Positions 1 through 8,410 of a DNA stretch of 64,000 bases are shown here, one piece after another. How positions within the stretch are numbered: the stretch's first letter is position 1; each line of letters starts with the position of its first letter. The notes below the pieces were generated by a model. That model did no database searches, had not been told where the DNA came from, and saw only the letters and a program-made list of their open reading frames with translations. The position numbers and the translations under genes are program-made. The DNA is from Mitsuaria sp. PDC51 (GTDB taxonomy: Bacteria; Pseudomonadota; Gammaproteobacteria; Burkholderiales; Burkholderiaceae_C): NCBI RefSeq assembly GCF_900113225.1, contig NZ_FOZE01000002.1, forward strand, positions 1,116,001 through 1,180,000, written 5' to 3'.

Positions 1-265
1 CCCACAGCGCGACCATGACCGCTCCCGCCGCCGCCTGCCAGATCAACAAGGACCAGACCGACATTGCCGGAAGCCGGGCCCGCAAGTCCTGCGCTTGTTC
101 TCGCGTCAGGGGCTTGAAAGCCGGTTCGCCGTCCGCATCTCCTTCGATTCCATCGTCCCAGGGATCCTGGCTGGCGGCGCCTCGGTCCTTCGCCTGATGG
201 GGCGGAGTGGTCCGGAGCGGCTCGGCGGGCGGCGCAGTGGATGCGCGCGCTGGATCGGGATTCAC
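1..265 (-). CDS. atpI: ATP synthase subunit I (AtpI), N-terminal part
   Basis: This gene runs off the left edge; only its first ~88 codons are present. The frame reads an acidic, disordered N-terminus, then a PLTREQAQDLRARLP stretch and the first hydrophobic segment (WSLLIWQAAAGAVMVALW). That is the usual layout of betaproteobacterial AtpI, the small membrane protein encoded just ahead of atpB in the F1Fo operon and thought to help c-ring assembly. The GTG at 265 is the most upstream plausible start after a TATAAT box, but I see no clear Shine-Dalgarno, so the start is uncertain. The call rests on a short piece; the rest of the atp operon should lie to the left. Confidence 0.6.
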   Translation of the reverse strand, partial: MNPDPARASTAPPAEPLRTTPPHQAKDRGAASQDPWDDGIEGDADGEPAFKPLTREQAQDLRARLPAMSVWSLLIWQAAAGAVMVALW

Positions 266-296
266 GGCTTCAAGGGGCGAGCGGCAAAACCACGGG

Positions 297-302
297 ATTA
301 TA
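297..302 (-). promoter_or_regulatory. Candidate -10 box of the atpI promoter
   Basis: A perfect TATAAT on the minus strand sits about 32 bases upstream of the proposed atpI start. No good -35 hexamer lies at 16-18 bases; the nearest is a TTAAGG at about 20. The remaining ~250 bases up to the lactonase gene show nothing else I can name. Confidence 0.4.
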
Positions 303-553
303 GGGGGTCTGACCTTACAGACCCTTAACAGGCTGCGGCGGCGGCCCATCGGCGCCGACTTGACAGGCCGTGCGAAGCCCGCATAGCCGGGCGCGCGCCG
401 TGTTCATCGAGGCTGGCGGGGTGTCCGCCACGACGGGGCGCGAGGTGCGCACGCAACACCTGCCCCTTTGCCGCCACTCGGGATTGCCCTCGACCCGATC
501 GGCGCAGGCCGCGCCGTCATGGCGCCACGGCGCCACCGCACCCTCGGTCGACC

Positions 554-1498
554 TCAGCCCGGCCAGCGCGCGAATTGCACCGGCAAGCCCGCCACCGGCA
601 CCCGCATCTTGAGCACGCACCCTGCCCAGGGCTGGGCGGCGAGTTCCGCCTCGCTGCGCTTTTCCCGTGCAGTGGTGACGAAGATGGTGCGCAGGTCCGC
701 ACCACCGAAGGTCGGCATCGTGGCGCAGCGCACCGGCAACTCGACCCGCGTCAGCAGCTCGCCCGACGGCGACAGGCGCAGCAGCTGCTGACCTTCCATC
801 ATCGCGACCCAATAACCGCCCTCGACGTCGACCGCCGCGCCATCGGGCCGGCCGCCATAGGTCTCGAGCGGCTGGTCGGCGCCGCGCGGCGCGAATCGCG
901 CGAACACCTCGCGCTCGCCAGGCGTGCCGCTGGCGGCGTCGAAGGCCATGCGGTAGATCTCGTGCGCCTTGGTGTCGGCCCAGTACATCGAGCGGCCGTC
1001 CGGGCTCCAGCCCAGGCCGTTGGAGGTGGTGATGCCGTCCTTCATCGGGACGAAGACGCCCTCGCGCAGGCAATAGAGCGCCGACTCGGGTTGGCGCGCG
1101 TCATCGATCGTGCCGACCCACAGGCGCCCTTGCGCATCGGCCTTGCCGTCGTTGAAGCGCCGCTTCGAGGCGTCGTACGGCGGGTCGAGCAGCTTCAGGT
1201 ACTCGCCGGTGGCGGGATCGAAGCGCCACAGCCCGTTGCGCTGCGGGATCAGCAGGCCGCCGCCCACCAGCGGCACCACACAGCCCGGCTCGTCGTTGAG
1301 CGCCCAGCGGGTCGGCGTCGCCGCGCCGCTGTCGAGCCGGAACAACGCCTTGCCCGGGATGTCGACGTAATAGAGACATTGCTCTAGCGGATGCCAGAAC
1401 GGCGATTCGCCGAGCAGCGCCGGCGTCAGCGACGCAGGCTCGAGGCGGAAGAACTCGTCCGTGGACGTCGTGGGGTCGGCATGAGGCTGCGAGGTCAT
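554..1498 (-). CDS. SMP-30/gluconolactonase/LRE family protein
   Basis: 314 residues, the usual length for a six-bladed beta-propeller lactonase or regucalcin-like hydrolase. Family signatures are visible: GESPFWHPLEQCLYYVDIPG near residue 30, a FNDGKADAQGRLWVGT block near 115, TTSNGLGWSPDGRSMYWADT near 155, and GRPDGAAVDVEGGYWVA near 215. The conserved Glu, Asn and Asp in these blocks ligate the divalent metal in characterised members. The likely role is hydrolysis of a sugar-acid lactone in the cytoplasm; the substrate cannot be read from sequence. It is the last gene of a minus-strand run, 67 bases after the GNAT gene, and starts with ATG. Confidence 0.85.
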   Translation of the reverse strand: MTSQPHADPTTSTDEFFRLEPASLTPALLGESPFWHPLEQCLYYVDIPGKALFRLDSGAATPTRWALNDEPGCVVPLVGGGLLIPQRNGLWRFDPATGEYLKLLDPPYDASKRRFNDGKADAQGRLWVGTIDDARQPESALYCLREGVFVPMKDGITTSNGLGWSPDGRSMYWADTKAHEIYRMAFDAASGTPGEREVFARFAPRGADQPLETYGGRPDGAAVDVEGGYWVAMMEGQQLLRLSPSGELLTRVELPVRCATMPTFGGADLRTIFVTTAREKRSEAELAAQPWAGCVLKMRVPVAGLPVQFARWPG

Positions 1499-1565
1499 GG
1501 CGCGATGCTATGCCGGTAACCCGGCGAAACCGGAAACCGCGCGGCCGACGGGGTGGGCGCCTCGA

Positions 1566-2057
1566 TCAGGCCAGGTCGACCTTCAGGTAGTGCGCGCCGG
1601 CGATCGGATTGAAGTAGTACGGCGGAATCTCTTCGAAGCCGAGGCTCTCGTACAGGTCGCGCGCGGCCTCCATGTCGTCGAGCGTGTCCAGCAGCATGTT
1701 GGAGTAGCCGGCGCTCGTGGCGCGATCGATCAGCGCCTGCGCCATCGTGCGGCCCAGGCCGAAACGACGGAACGCGGGGCGGATGAAGAGCCGCTTCATC
1801 TCGCAGGCGTTGGCGTAGTCCGAGTCCATGAGCGGCCGGAAACCGCCACAGCCGGCGACCTGTCCGTCCACCAGCGCGAGCAGCAGCGTGCCTTGGGGCG
1901 CGTCGTATTCCCCGGGGAGCGAGGCCAGTTCTTCCTCGAAGCCCTGGAAGCAGAGGTCCACGTCCAGGCTCTGCGCGTATTCGCGCAGGATCGCGCGCGC
2001 TTCTTCCCACAACGCAGGCGAATCGGGGCAGATCAGTCGTATGTCAGGGGTATCCAC
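1566..2057 (-). CDS. GNAT family N-acetyltransferase
   Basis: About 163 residues with a complete GNAT fold. The acetyl-CoA pyrophosphate loop is seen as RRFGLGRTMAQALIDRA (Q/RxxGxG/A motif), preceded by the beta-4 strand MKRLFIRPAF and followed by AARDLYESLGFEEIPPYYFNP, a typical C-terminal motif B. The chosen start is the GTG at 2057 (VDTPDIRLICP), where homology should begin; the frame stays open further upstream but overlaps the GST gene in poor-quality sequence. Substrate unknown. It follows the glutathione S-transferase gene by about 75 bases. Confidence 0.8.
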   Translation of the reverse strand: MDTPDIRLICPDSPALWEEARAILREYAQSLDVDLCFQGFEEELASLPGEYDAPQGTLLLALVDGQVAGCGGFRPLMDSDYANACEMKRLFIRPAFRRFGLGRTMAQALIDRATSAGYSNMLLDTLDDMEAARDLYESLGFEEIPPYYFNPIAGAHYLKVDLA

Positions 2058-2131
2058 AGCGGGCGAGTGTAGCGAGGCCGCTCCCGCGTTCAAGCGCTCG
2101 GATTGGAGAGCGACGTCGAGGACGACGGCGC

Positions 2132-2779
2132 TCAGGGGCCCGCGGCCGGGCCGTGCAAGGCGAATCCCGGGCGCGCCAGCAGGTGCTCGTACCAGGCGTT
2201 GACCGCCGGCAGGCTCGCATGCGCGATGGGCGCGGCGCGCCAGCGGTGCGCGGACAAGCCGAGCACCACGTCCGCCAGGGTGAAGGTCGCCCCCAGCACG
2301 TAGGGCCCGCCCGAGCGATCGAGCTGCCCGTCGAGCATCGTCATGTGCCGGTTCCAATGGGCGATGCCGGCTTCGATCTGCGCCGGGTCCTGATGCAGCG
2401 GGCTCTTGCGCACCAGGGCCATGAAGGCGAAACGCCAGCTGTTGTTCAGCTCGCCGCCCTGCCAGTCCATCCACATCTCGACCAGCGCGCGACGCCGCGG
2501 CTCGTCGGGCAGCAGGTCCTCGCGGCCCTCGCGACGGGCGAGGTAGCGGCAGATGCTGTTGCTTTCCCACATCGAGAACGGCGTGCCGGCGTCAGCGCCC
2601 GGACCCGCCTGCGCATCGATGAGCACCGGCATCATCGCGTTGGGATTGAGCACGCGGAAAGCATCGGCCTTGACGTCGACGTCCTCGCGCACCAGGTCCA
2701 GGCCGAGTTCGACGCCGGTCCACAGCACCTTGCGCACGTTGATGGACGCCGCGCGTCCGAGCACGCGCAGCGCGCTCAT
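2132..2779 (-). CDS. Glutathione S-transferase family protein
   Basis: 215 residues. The N-terminal thioredoxin-like domain reads RVLGRAASINVRKVLWTGVE, with the NP-NAMMPVLID loop containing the cis-proline, followed by the glutathione gamma-glutamyl contact WESNSICRYLARR. The C-terminal all-alpha domain carries the FTLADVVLG N-capping motif. Cytosolic conjugation or thiol transfer is likely. Its ATG overlaps the TGA of the upstream AlaX gene by four bases (ATGA), so the two are translationally coupled. The window also encodes both glutathione biosynthesis enzymes. Confidence 0.9.
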   Translation of the reverse strand: MSALRVLGRAASINVRKVLWTGVELGLDLVREDVDVKADAFRVLNPNAMMPVLIDAQAGPGADAGTPFSMWESNSICRYLARREGREDLLPDEPRRRALVEMWMDWQGGELNNSWRFAFMALVRKSPLHQDPAQIEAGIAHWNRHMTMLDGQLDRSGGPYVLGATFTLADVVLGLSAHRWRAAPIAHASLPAVNAWYEHLLARPGFALHGPAAGP

Positions 2780-3513
2780 GCCGAAGGCGCCGCGGCGGCG
2801 TCAGTGGCGAAGCCGAGCACCACGCGACGGGTCTTCGCCGACTTCTTCTCGATCTTGGTGACGACGACCGCGCCGATCTCGGCCGTGTTGGCCACGTGCG
2901 TGCCGCCGCAGGGCTGCAGGTCGACGCCGTCGATCTTGAGCACGCGCACCCGGCCCGAGCCGCGCGGCGGCTGGACGCTCATGCTGCGGACCAGTCCGGG
3001 ATTCGCGTCGAGTTCCTCATCGCTGATCCAGCTGTGGCTGACCGGGCGCGCCTCGGCCACCAGCCGGGCGATGCCGGCCGTCAGCGCGTCCTTGTCGAGC
3101 GCGTCGGTCATGTGGAAGTCCAAGCGCGCATAGCCCGCCGTGATCGAGCAGCCATCGACCGGATGCGGCACCAGCGCGCACAGCAAGTGGGTCGCGGTGT
3201 GGAAGCGCATGTGGGCGTGGCGGCGCTGCCAGTCGATGCGGGCCGTCACCGGCGTGCCGACCGCCAGGCCGGCGAGGTCCTGATCCGGCGCGGGCAGGTG
3301 CAGGATCTCGCCGTCCTCGCCCTTGCGGGTGTCGGCGATCACCAGCTCGCGTCCGCCGGGCAGCGTCAGCGTGCCGGCGTCGCCGGCCTGGCCGCCACCC
3401 TGCGGATAGAACACCGTGCGGTCGAGCAGCAGGCCGCGCTCGTCGGCGCGCAGCAGCGTCGCCTCGCACTCGCGCAACTGCGCGTCCTCACGGAACAGGT
3501 CCTGGGTGCCCAT
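2776..3513 (-). CDS. Alanyl-tRNA editing protein (AlaX family)
   Basis: 245 residues, the length of an AlaX-M/L free-standing editing domain that deacylates mischarged Ser- or Gly-tRNA(Ala). The zinc-binding residues are all visible: HTATHLL near residue 105 (HxxxH) and CGGTHVANTAEIG near 203 (Cys and His). The N-terminus YPQGGGQAGDAGTL matches the beta-barrel typical of AlaX and of the AlaRS C-terminal region. It sits in a tight minus-strand operon: its ATG overlaps the VOC gene's TGA by one base (TGATG), and its own stop overlaps the GST start. Confidence 0.9.
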   Translation of the reverse strand: MGTQDLFREDAQLRECEATLLRADERGLLLDRTVFYPQGGGQAGDAGTLTLPGGRELVIADTRKGEDGEILHLPAPDQDLAGLAVGTPVTARIDWQRRHAHMRFHTATHLLCALVPHPVDGCSITAGYARLDFHMTDALDKDALTAGIARLVAEARPVSHSWISDEELDANPGLVRSMSVQPPRGSGRVRVLKIDGVDLQPCGGTHVANTAEIGAVVVTKIEKKSAKTRRVVLGFATDAAAAPSA

Positions 3514-4160
3514 CAGGCCGGCACGTCGTCGAGATCACCCGACTGCGTCGGCGCGACGGACAAGGTGCCTTCGATCGCCTCCAGCTCGACCGTGCCCTTG
3601 GGCGTCGAGAGCTCGGCCCGCAGGCCGTCGCGGGCTTCGAAGCTCAGCAACTGGACGCCGCTTTCGGGCAGCTTGTCGGTGGGATGGGCGTCGCCCTGCC
3701 ACTCGATCGGCACCGGCAGGCCTTCCTTGCGCAGCCGGCGGCCGTCCTCGCGCAGCGCGATGCGCCAGCGCAGGTCGCCGCGTCCGGCCTCGACGGCCTC
3801 GCCCGCATCGATGCCCTCGCCGGACCAGGTCGCCAGCGTCGCATCCAGGCTGGACACGCGCGCCACCCAGTGCAGCAGCGCCGGGCCCTCCTGCGCCAGG
3901 CGCTCGCGCACGGCGGGCTGGTCCAGGTCGAACCAGCGGGGCCGGCCGGGATCCGGCGCCTCGGGATCGATGGCGATGATTTCCAGATAGCAGCGGGGAT
4001 ACGCTGGCGGCGCGCTGATGTTGAGCAGCAGGTTGTGCGTGCCCATCAGCGCATGGCGCCCGCCGGGTTGCGGCGTGACCCCGAGGACACGTTCACACCA
4101 GGCGCGCCCCTCCTCCAGGGTGTTCGCGGCGACAACGAGATGATCGACTTCCATGCTCAT
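3513..4160 (-). CDS. VOC (glyoxalase-like, PF13468-type) protein
   Basis: 215 residues. The start MEVDHLVVAANTLEEGRAWCERVLGV is the classic first beta-alpha-beta unit of a vicinal-oxygen-chelate domain, with H-NLLLNI and YLEIIAID (Glu metal ligand) following. Length and the WVARVSSLDAT second half fit the Glyoxalase_3 family. Substrate unknown. The gene begins four bases after the PhzF stop and ends within the AlaX start, so it is the middle member of PhzF-VOC-AlaX-GST. Confidence 0.8.
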   Translation of the reverse strand: MSMEVDHLVVAANTLEEGRAWCERVLGVTPQPGGRHALMGTHNLLLNISAPPAYPRCYLEIIAIDPEAPDPGRPRWFDLDQPAVRERLAQEGPALLHWVARVSSLDATLATWSGEGIDAGEAVEAGRGDLRWRIALREDGRRLRKEGLPVPIEWQGDAHPTDKLPESGVQLLSFEARDGLRAELSTPKGTVELEAIEGTLSVAPTQSGDLDDVPA

Positions 4161-4164
4161 GGCT

Positions 4165-5004
4165 TCACAACCTCACCTGACCGTGGATCAACGGCGTGAC
4201 ATCGCCGCCAATCCAGCAATGCGCGCCTTCGCGTGCCACATGGATCCGGCCGGCGCGCCCGAGGGCGGCGCCCTGGGCGGCCACATAGCGATCGGGCGCC
4301 AGACCGGCGCCCTGCAGCCATAGTGCCAGACCCGCGTTCAGGCTGCCCGTGACCGGGTCTTCCGGAACGCCGAGCCCGGGCACGAAGGCCCGGACCTCGA
4401 ATTGCTGTGGCGAACCCGCAGGATAAGCGCCCACGACGCCCAGCTTCAGGCCGTCCATCGCGACGAAGTCCGGCTGCAGCGCGAGCACCGCCTCGGCCGA
4501 GCGCAGCCGCGCCGCCATCCACTGCGGGCCGTTGTCGACCCACACCAGGTCCAGCAGCTCGGCGGCCTCCAGGCGCAGCGCGCGCAGCGCCTGCTCGCGC
4601 AGGGCCGGCTCGACCGGCCCCTCGCGCTTGAGCGGCGGCGCCGCGAAGGCGAGCCGGCCGCCGTCGCGCCGGATGCGCACCAGCCCGATCTCGCACTGCT
4701 GGACGACCTCGCCGGGCTGCTTCGGATCACCGCCGCTGGCCAGCCAGGCGTGGGCCGAGCCCAGCGTCGGATGGCCGGCGAACGGCAGCTCGCCGCCCGG
4801 CGTGAAGATGCGGACGCGATAGTCTGCGCCCGGATCCGTCGGCGGCAGCAGGAAGGTGGTCTCGGACAGGTTGGTCCAGCGGGCGAAGGCGGCCATGGTG
4901 GCCTCGTCCAGGCCCGCGCCGTCGACGACGACGGCCAGCGGGTTGCCCTTCAGCGCCTCGGCGGTGAAGACGTCGACCTGGACAAAACGGCGGAGTTCGG
5001 ACAT
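4165..5004 (-). CDS. PhzF family isomerase/epimerase
   Basis: 279 residues from the ATG at 5004 (MSELRRFVQVDVFTAEALKG). Family signatures are the catalytic region FQ/VDVF-T...GNPLAVV, NLSETTFLLPP around residue 50 (the catalytic Glu of PhzF), FTPGGELPFAGHPTLGSAH around 70, and the C-terminal GLGVPEDPVTGSLNAGLALWL. Related proteins catalyse isomerisation or epimerisation in phenazine or amino-acid metabolism; no other phenazine gene is nearby, so the substrate is open. It is likely the first gene of the PhzF-VOC-AlaX-GST operon. Confidence 0.88.
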   Translation of the reverse strand: MSELRRFVQVDVFTAEALKGNPLAVVVDGAGLDEATMAAFARWTNLSETTFLLPPTDPGADYRVRIFTPGGELPFAGHPTLGSAHAWLASGGDPKQPGEVVQQCEIGLVRIRRDGGRLAFAAPPLKREGPVEPALREQALRALRLEAAELLDLVWVDNGPQWMAARLRSAEAVLALQPDFVAMDGLKLGVVGAYPAGSPQQFEVRAFVPGLGVPEDPVTGSLNAGLALWLQGAGLAPDRYVAAQGAALGRAGRIHVAREGAHCWIGGDVTPLIHGQVRL

Positions 5005-5109
5005 GAAGACCCTCGATCGAGAACGGTGAAGTCGGCCCGCCCCGCCTGACGTGCGAGTGACAGGCGGCATCGGGTGCCAGAAACAGGGGACATCGCCCCC
5101 GCGCCGGCC

Positions 5110-5565
5110 TCAGGGGGCGGCGCGGTAGACGTCGGGACGGAGCCGCTCCATGCCGCGGTCCGGCGCCGCCAGCGGCTGGAATCCGTGGCGCGCATACAGC
5201 GCGTGCGCGTCCTTGGTGAACAGCGAGAAGCGTCGCAGCCCCTGCAGCGCCGGGTGCGCGACGACCCGCGCGATCAGCCAGTCCCCCAGCCCCCGCCCCT
5301 GCCAGTCCTCGAGCACGAAGACGTCGCAGAGGTAGGCGAAGGTGGCGCGGTCGGTGACCACGCGGGCGTAACCCACCACCGCGCCGGACGGCCCGCGCAG
5401 CAGCAGGTTCAGCGAGCCCGCCATCGCTCGGCGCATCGTGTCGCGCGGGATGCCGGCCGCCCAGTAGGTGCGGCCGATGAAGCCGTGGATCACGTCCAGG
5501 TCGGCCTCGGTCCAGTGCTCGTCGAGCACCGGCTCGAAGGGCAGCGGCGGGCGCGCGTCGCTCAT
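5110..5565 (-). CDS. GNAT family N-acetyltransferase
   Basis: 151 residues from MSDARPPLPFEPV. It shows the strand YLCDVFVLEDWQGRGLGDWLIARVV, in which QGRGLG is the acetyl-CoA loop, and the end motif DAHALYARHGFQPL. The ATG overlaps the stop of the aminotransferase gene by four bases, so co-translation with the aminotransferase is likely and the acceptor may be an amino acid or amine. That link is inference. Confidence 0.82.
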   Translation of the reverse strand: MSDARPPLPFEPVLDEHWTEADLDVIHGFIGRTYWAAGIPRDTMRRAMAGSLNLLLRGPSGAVVGYARVVTDRATFAYLCDVFVLEDWQGRGLGDWLIARVVAHPALQGLRRFSLFTKDAHALYARHGFQPLAAPDRGMERLRPDVYRAAP

Positions 5566-6776
5566 GGCGTGGTTTCGGCGGTCGTCAGCGCGAGCGCCTC
5601 GTGCAGCATGCGGCCGAGCTTGTCGACGCCTTCGGCGATCAGGTCCGGCGTCAGCGTCACGAAGGACAGGCGCAGCGTGCGCGGATCGGGCTGGTGCGCG
5701 TAGAACGCGGCACCCGGCACGTAGGCGATGCCGGCATCGACGGCGCGCGGCAGCAGCGTCATCGCGTCCAGGCCCTCGGGCAGGCGGATCCAGAAGAACA
5801 TGCCGCCCTCGGGCACCTGCCACTCGCAGCCCGGGGGCAGGCACTCGGCCAGCGCCTTGGCCATCGCGTCGCGATTGGCCTTGTAGCGGGCGCGGATCTT
5901 GGGCACGTGCTCGTCCAGGAAGCCGCCCTTGATCACCTCGTGCACCACGCGCTGGTTGAAGCCCGGCGTGTGCAGGTCGGCGGCCTGCTTGGCCTGCAGC
6001 AGCTTGGGATAGATCTCGCTGGGCGCGACGATGTAGCCCAGGCGGAAACCCGGCGTCAGCACCTTGGAGAACGAGCCCAGGTAGATGCTGCCCTCGGGCC
6101 ACAGCGAGCTCAGCGAGGCCGGCGGCGGCTGGTCGAACCAGAGGTCGCCGTAGGGGTTGTCCTCGACGATGGGCACGCCGGCCTTGCGCGCGGCCGCGAC
6201 GACGGCCTCGCGGCGCTGGGCGCTCATCACGCGGCCGGTCGGGTTCTGGTAGTTCGGCAGCAGGTAGGCGAAGCGCGTGCCCGGCGCGTCGTGCGGCAGC
6301 GCCTCGATGGCCGAAGGCAGCGGGCCTTCATCGTCGCTGGCCAGGCTGGCGAAGATCGGCTCGTAGGGCGTGAAGGCCTGCAGCGCGCCGAGGTAGGTCG
6401 GGGTCTCGACGGCCACCGGCGCGCCGGCGTCGCACAGCAGCTTGCCCACCAGATCCAGTCCCTGCTGCGAGCCGCTGGTGATCAGCACCTGGTCCGGCGA
6501 GGCCTGAATGCCCAGCGTCGCGACCTTGGCCGCGACCCACTCGCGCAGCGGCGCGAAGCCCTCGCTGGCGGCGTACTGCAGCGCCTCCTTGGCGTTGTGG
6601 GTCAGCACCCGGTCGCAGGCGGTCTTGATGGCCTCGACCGGGAAGGTGTCCGCGCTGGGCAGGCCGCCCGCCATCGACAGCACGCCAGGCTTCTCGGTGA
6701 CCTTCAGGATCTCTCGGATGATGGACGGGTTCATGCGCGCGGCGCGGCGGGCTTGCGTCCAGGGACTGCGGTTCAT
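5562..6776 (-). CDS. PLP-dependent aminotransferase (class I/II, 2-aminoadipate type)
   Basis: 404 residues from the ATG at 6776. The fold-type I signature is clear: AGGLPSADTFPVEA near residue 35, GSQQGLDLVGKLL near 100, YLLPNYQNPTGRVMS (substrate and cofactor contacts), IVEDNPYGDLWFD near 205, and the PLP lysine in YLGSFSKVLTPGFRLGYI near 240. The family (LysN/ARO8-like, often called PLP-dependent aminotransferase family protein) acts on 2-aminoadipate, branched or aromatic amino acids. It is divergent from a MocR-type regulator whose operator sits between them, so it is the likely target. Confidence 0.88.
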   Translation of the reverse strand: MNRSPWTQARRAARMNPSIIREILKVTEKPGVLSMAGGLPSADTFPVEAIKTACDRVLTHNAKEALQYAASEGFAPLREWVAAKVATLGIQASPDQVLITSGSQQGLDLVGKLLCDAGAPVAVETPTYLGALQAFTPYEPIFASLASDDEGPLPSAIEALPHDAPGTRFAYLLPNYQNPTGRVMSAQRREAVVAAARKAGVPIVEDNPYGDLWFDQPPPASLSSLWPEGSIYLGSFSKVLTPGFRLGYIVAPSEIYPKLLQAKQAADLHTPGFNQRVVHEVIKGGFLDEHVPKIRARYKANRDAMAKALAECLPPGCEWQVPEGGMFFWIRLPEGLDAMTLLPRAVDAGIAYVPGAAFYAHQPDPRTLRLSFVTLTPDLIAEGVDKLGRMLHEALALTTAETTP

Positions 6777-6828
6777 GGGGGTTGTCTCCGGTTGAGCGGG
6801 CCAGTCTAAGGGGTCGACCAGCACAGAA

Positions 6829-6867
6829 CCAATACACTGAGCCATACCACCGCATCATCTGTATTGG
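6829..6867. promoter_or_regulatory. Inverted-repeat operator, probable MocR site
   Basis: CCAATACA (6829-6836) and TGTATTGG (6860-6867) form a perfect inverted repeat with centres 31 bases apart, about three helical turns. A weaker same-direction copy, CCATACCA, lies between them at 6842-6849. A mix of direct and inverted half-sites is typical of MocR regulators. The element fills the gap between the divergent aminotransferase and MocR genes and ends two bases before the MocR ATG. Confidence 0.6.
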
Positions 6868-6868
6868 C

Positions 6869-8335
6869 ATGGACACCAGCACAGCCAACGCCGGCATGAG
6901 CGCCAGCTCCAGCGTGAATGTCGCGCCGGTCACCCTCTCCCGCAACGCCAGCCAGCCGCTCGCGCAGCAGCTGGCGCAGCGCTTCGCGGCGCGCATCCAG
7001 CAGCGGCTGCTGCTGCCGGGCGCGCGGCTGCCGTCGGTGCGGGACTGCGCGCGGCACCACGGCGTCAGCCCGTACACCGTGGTCGCGGCCTACGACCAGC
7101 TGCTGGCCCAGGGCCTGCTCGAGGCGCGCAAGAAGCGAGGGTTTTTCGTTCGCGAAACCCGCACGCCGCCGCGCGCGCCGCTGGCGATCGAGCCCGCGCC
7201 GGCGCCGCTGCCGCCGCCGGTCGACGCCAGCGCGCTGATCCGCGGCATGTTCCAGGCCGATGCGCGGCGCTCGCCGGGCCTGGGCACCCTGCCGGCGGAG
7301 TGGCTGGACCTGGGCCTGCTGCAGTCGACGCTGCGCCGGCTCGCGGCCAATGCGGACGACGCGCTGCTGTCGGGCTACGGCGAGCCGCTCGGCGACGAGC
7401 GCCTGCGCCGCGCGCTGTCGCGGCGGCTGCTGGACATCGCGATCCAGGCGGCGCCGGACCAGATCATGAGCACCGTCGGCGCGACCCACGGGCTGGACCT
7501 GATCACCCGCGCCTTCCTCGAGCCCGGCGACGCGGTGCTGGTCGACGACCCGGGCTGGGCGATCGAATACGCGCGGCTGTCGCAGGCCGGCATGCGGCTG
7601 CTGCCGGTGCCGCGCGGCGCGCAGGGGCCCGACATCGGCGTGATGCGCCGGCTGATCGAGGAACACCGGCCGCGGATGTACGTCACGGTGTCGGTGCTGC
7701 ACAACCCGACCGGCGCGACGCTGGACCTCGCGCACGCGCACCAGGTGCTGCAGCTGGCGCACGAGCATGACCTGCTGATCGTCGAGGACGACACCTACGC
7801 GCTGTTCGCGCCCAACCACGCGCCGCGCCTGGCGGCGCTGGACCAACTGCGCCGCACGATCTACGTCTCGGGTTTCTCGAAGATGCTGTCGCCGGCGTGG
7901 CGGGTCGGCTTCGTCGCGGCCAGCGCGGACCGCATGGCGCGGCTCACCGAGCTCAAGCTGCTGGCCTCGCTCACCACCAGCCCGCTGATGGACCGCGCGG
8001 TGGCGCTGTGCCTGGAGCAGGGCCTGCTGCGCAAGCATGCGGAACGGATCGCCTCGCGCCTGGCCACGGCCCGCCAGCGCTGCGTGCGGCTGGCCGAGGA
8101 CGCGGGCTGCCGCTTCGCCGCGACGCCGGCCGGCCTGTTCGGCTGGGTCGACGTGGGCGTGGACACCGAGCGGCTCGCGCCCGCGATGATGGACCAGGGC
8201 TGGCTGATCGCGCCCGGCATCCTCTTCAGCCCGACCCGTACGCCGGGCACGCTGATGCGCATCAACTTCGCGACCTCGCAGGACCCGAAGTTCTGGCACG
8301 CCTTGGAGCGCGCCCGCGAGGCGCTCCGGCGCTGA
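6869..8335 (+). CDS. MocR/GntR-type regulator with aminotransferase domain
   Basis: 488 residues from the ATG at 6869. Residues 20-90 are a GntR winged helix (QPLAQQLAQRFAARIQ, LPSVRDCARHHGVSPYTVVAAYDQL, RKKRGFFVR). The rest is a fold-type I aminotransferase domain: GATHGLDLI, LHNPTGATL, IVEDDTYALFAP and the PLP lysine in YVSGFSKMLSPAWRVGF. This is the MocR architecture (PdxR, GabR), in which PLP or an external aldimine acts as effector. It lies divergent from an aminotransferase gene behind a shared operator. No Shine-Dalgarno precedes the ATG, and the operator's right half-site is two bases upstream, so the message may be leaderless or start at the ATG at 6896. Confidence 0.9.
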   Translation: MDTSTANAGMSASSSVNVAPVTLSRNASQPLAQQLAQRFAARIQQRLLLPGARLPSVRDCARHHGVSPYTVVAAYDQLLAQGLLEARKKRGFFVRETRTPPRAPLAIEPAPAPLPPPVDASALIRGMFQADARRSPGLGTLPAEWLDLGLLQSTLRRLAANADDALLSGYGEPLGDERLRRALSRRLLDIAIQAAPDQIMSTVGATHGLDLITRAFLEPGDAVLVDDPGWAIEYARLSQAGMRLLPVPRGAQGPDIGVMRRLIEEHRPRMYVTVSVLHNPTGATLDLAHAHQVLQLAHEHDLLIVEDDTYALFAPNHAPRLAALDQLRRTIYVSGFSKMLSPAWRVGFVAASADRMARLTELKLLASLTTSPLMDRAVALCLEQGLLRKHAERIASRLATARQRCVRLAEDAGCRFAATPAGLFGWVDVGVDTERLAPAMMDQGWLIAPGILFSPTRTPGTLMRINFATSQDPKFWHALERAREALRR

Positions 8336-8410
8336 GCCGCGATCGGCCGCCGATGACGCCACGACGGATGGCCCGCGATGACGCGCCCCGAGGCGACGCG
8401 ACGCGCGCCG

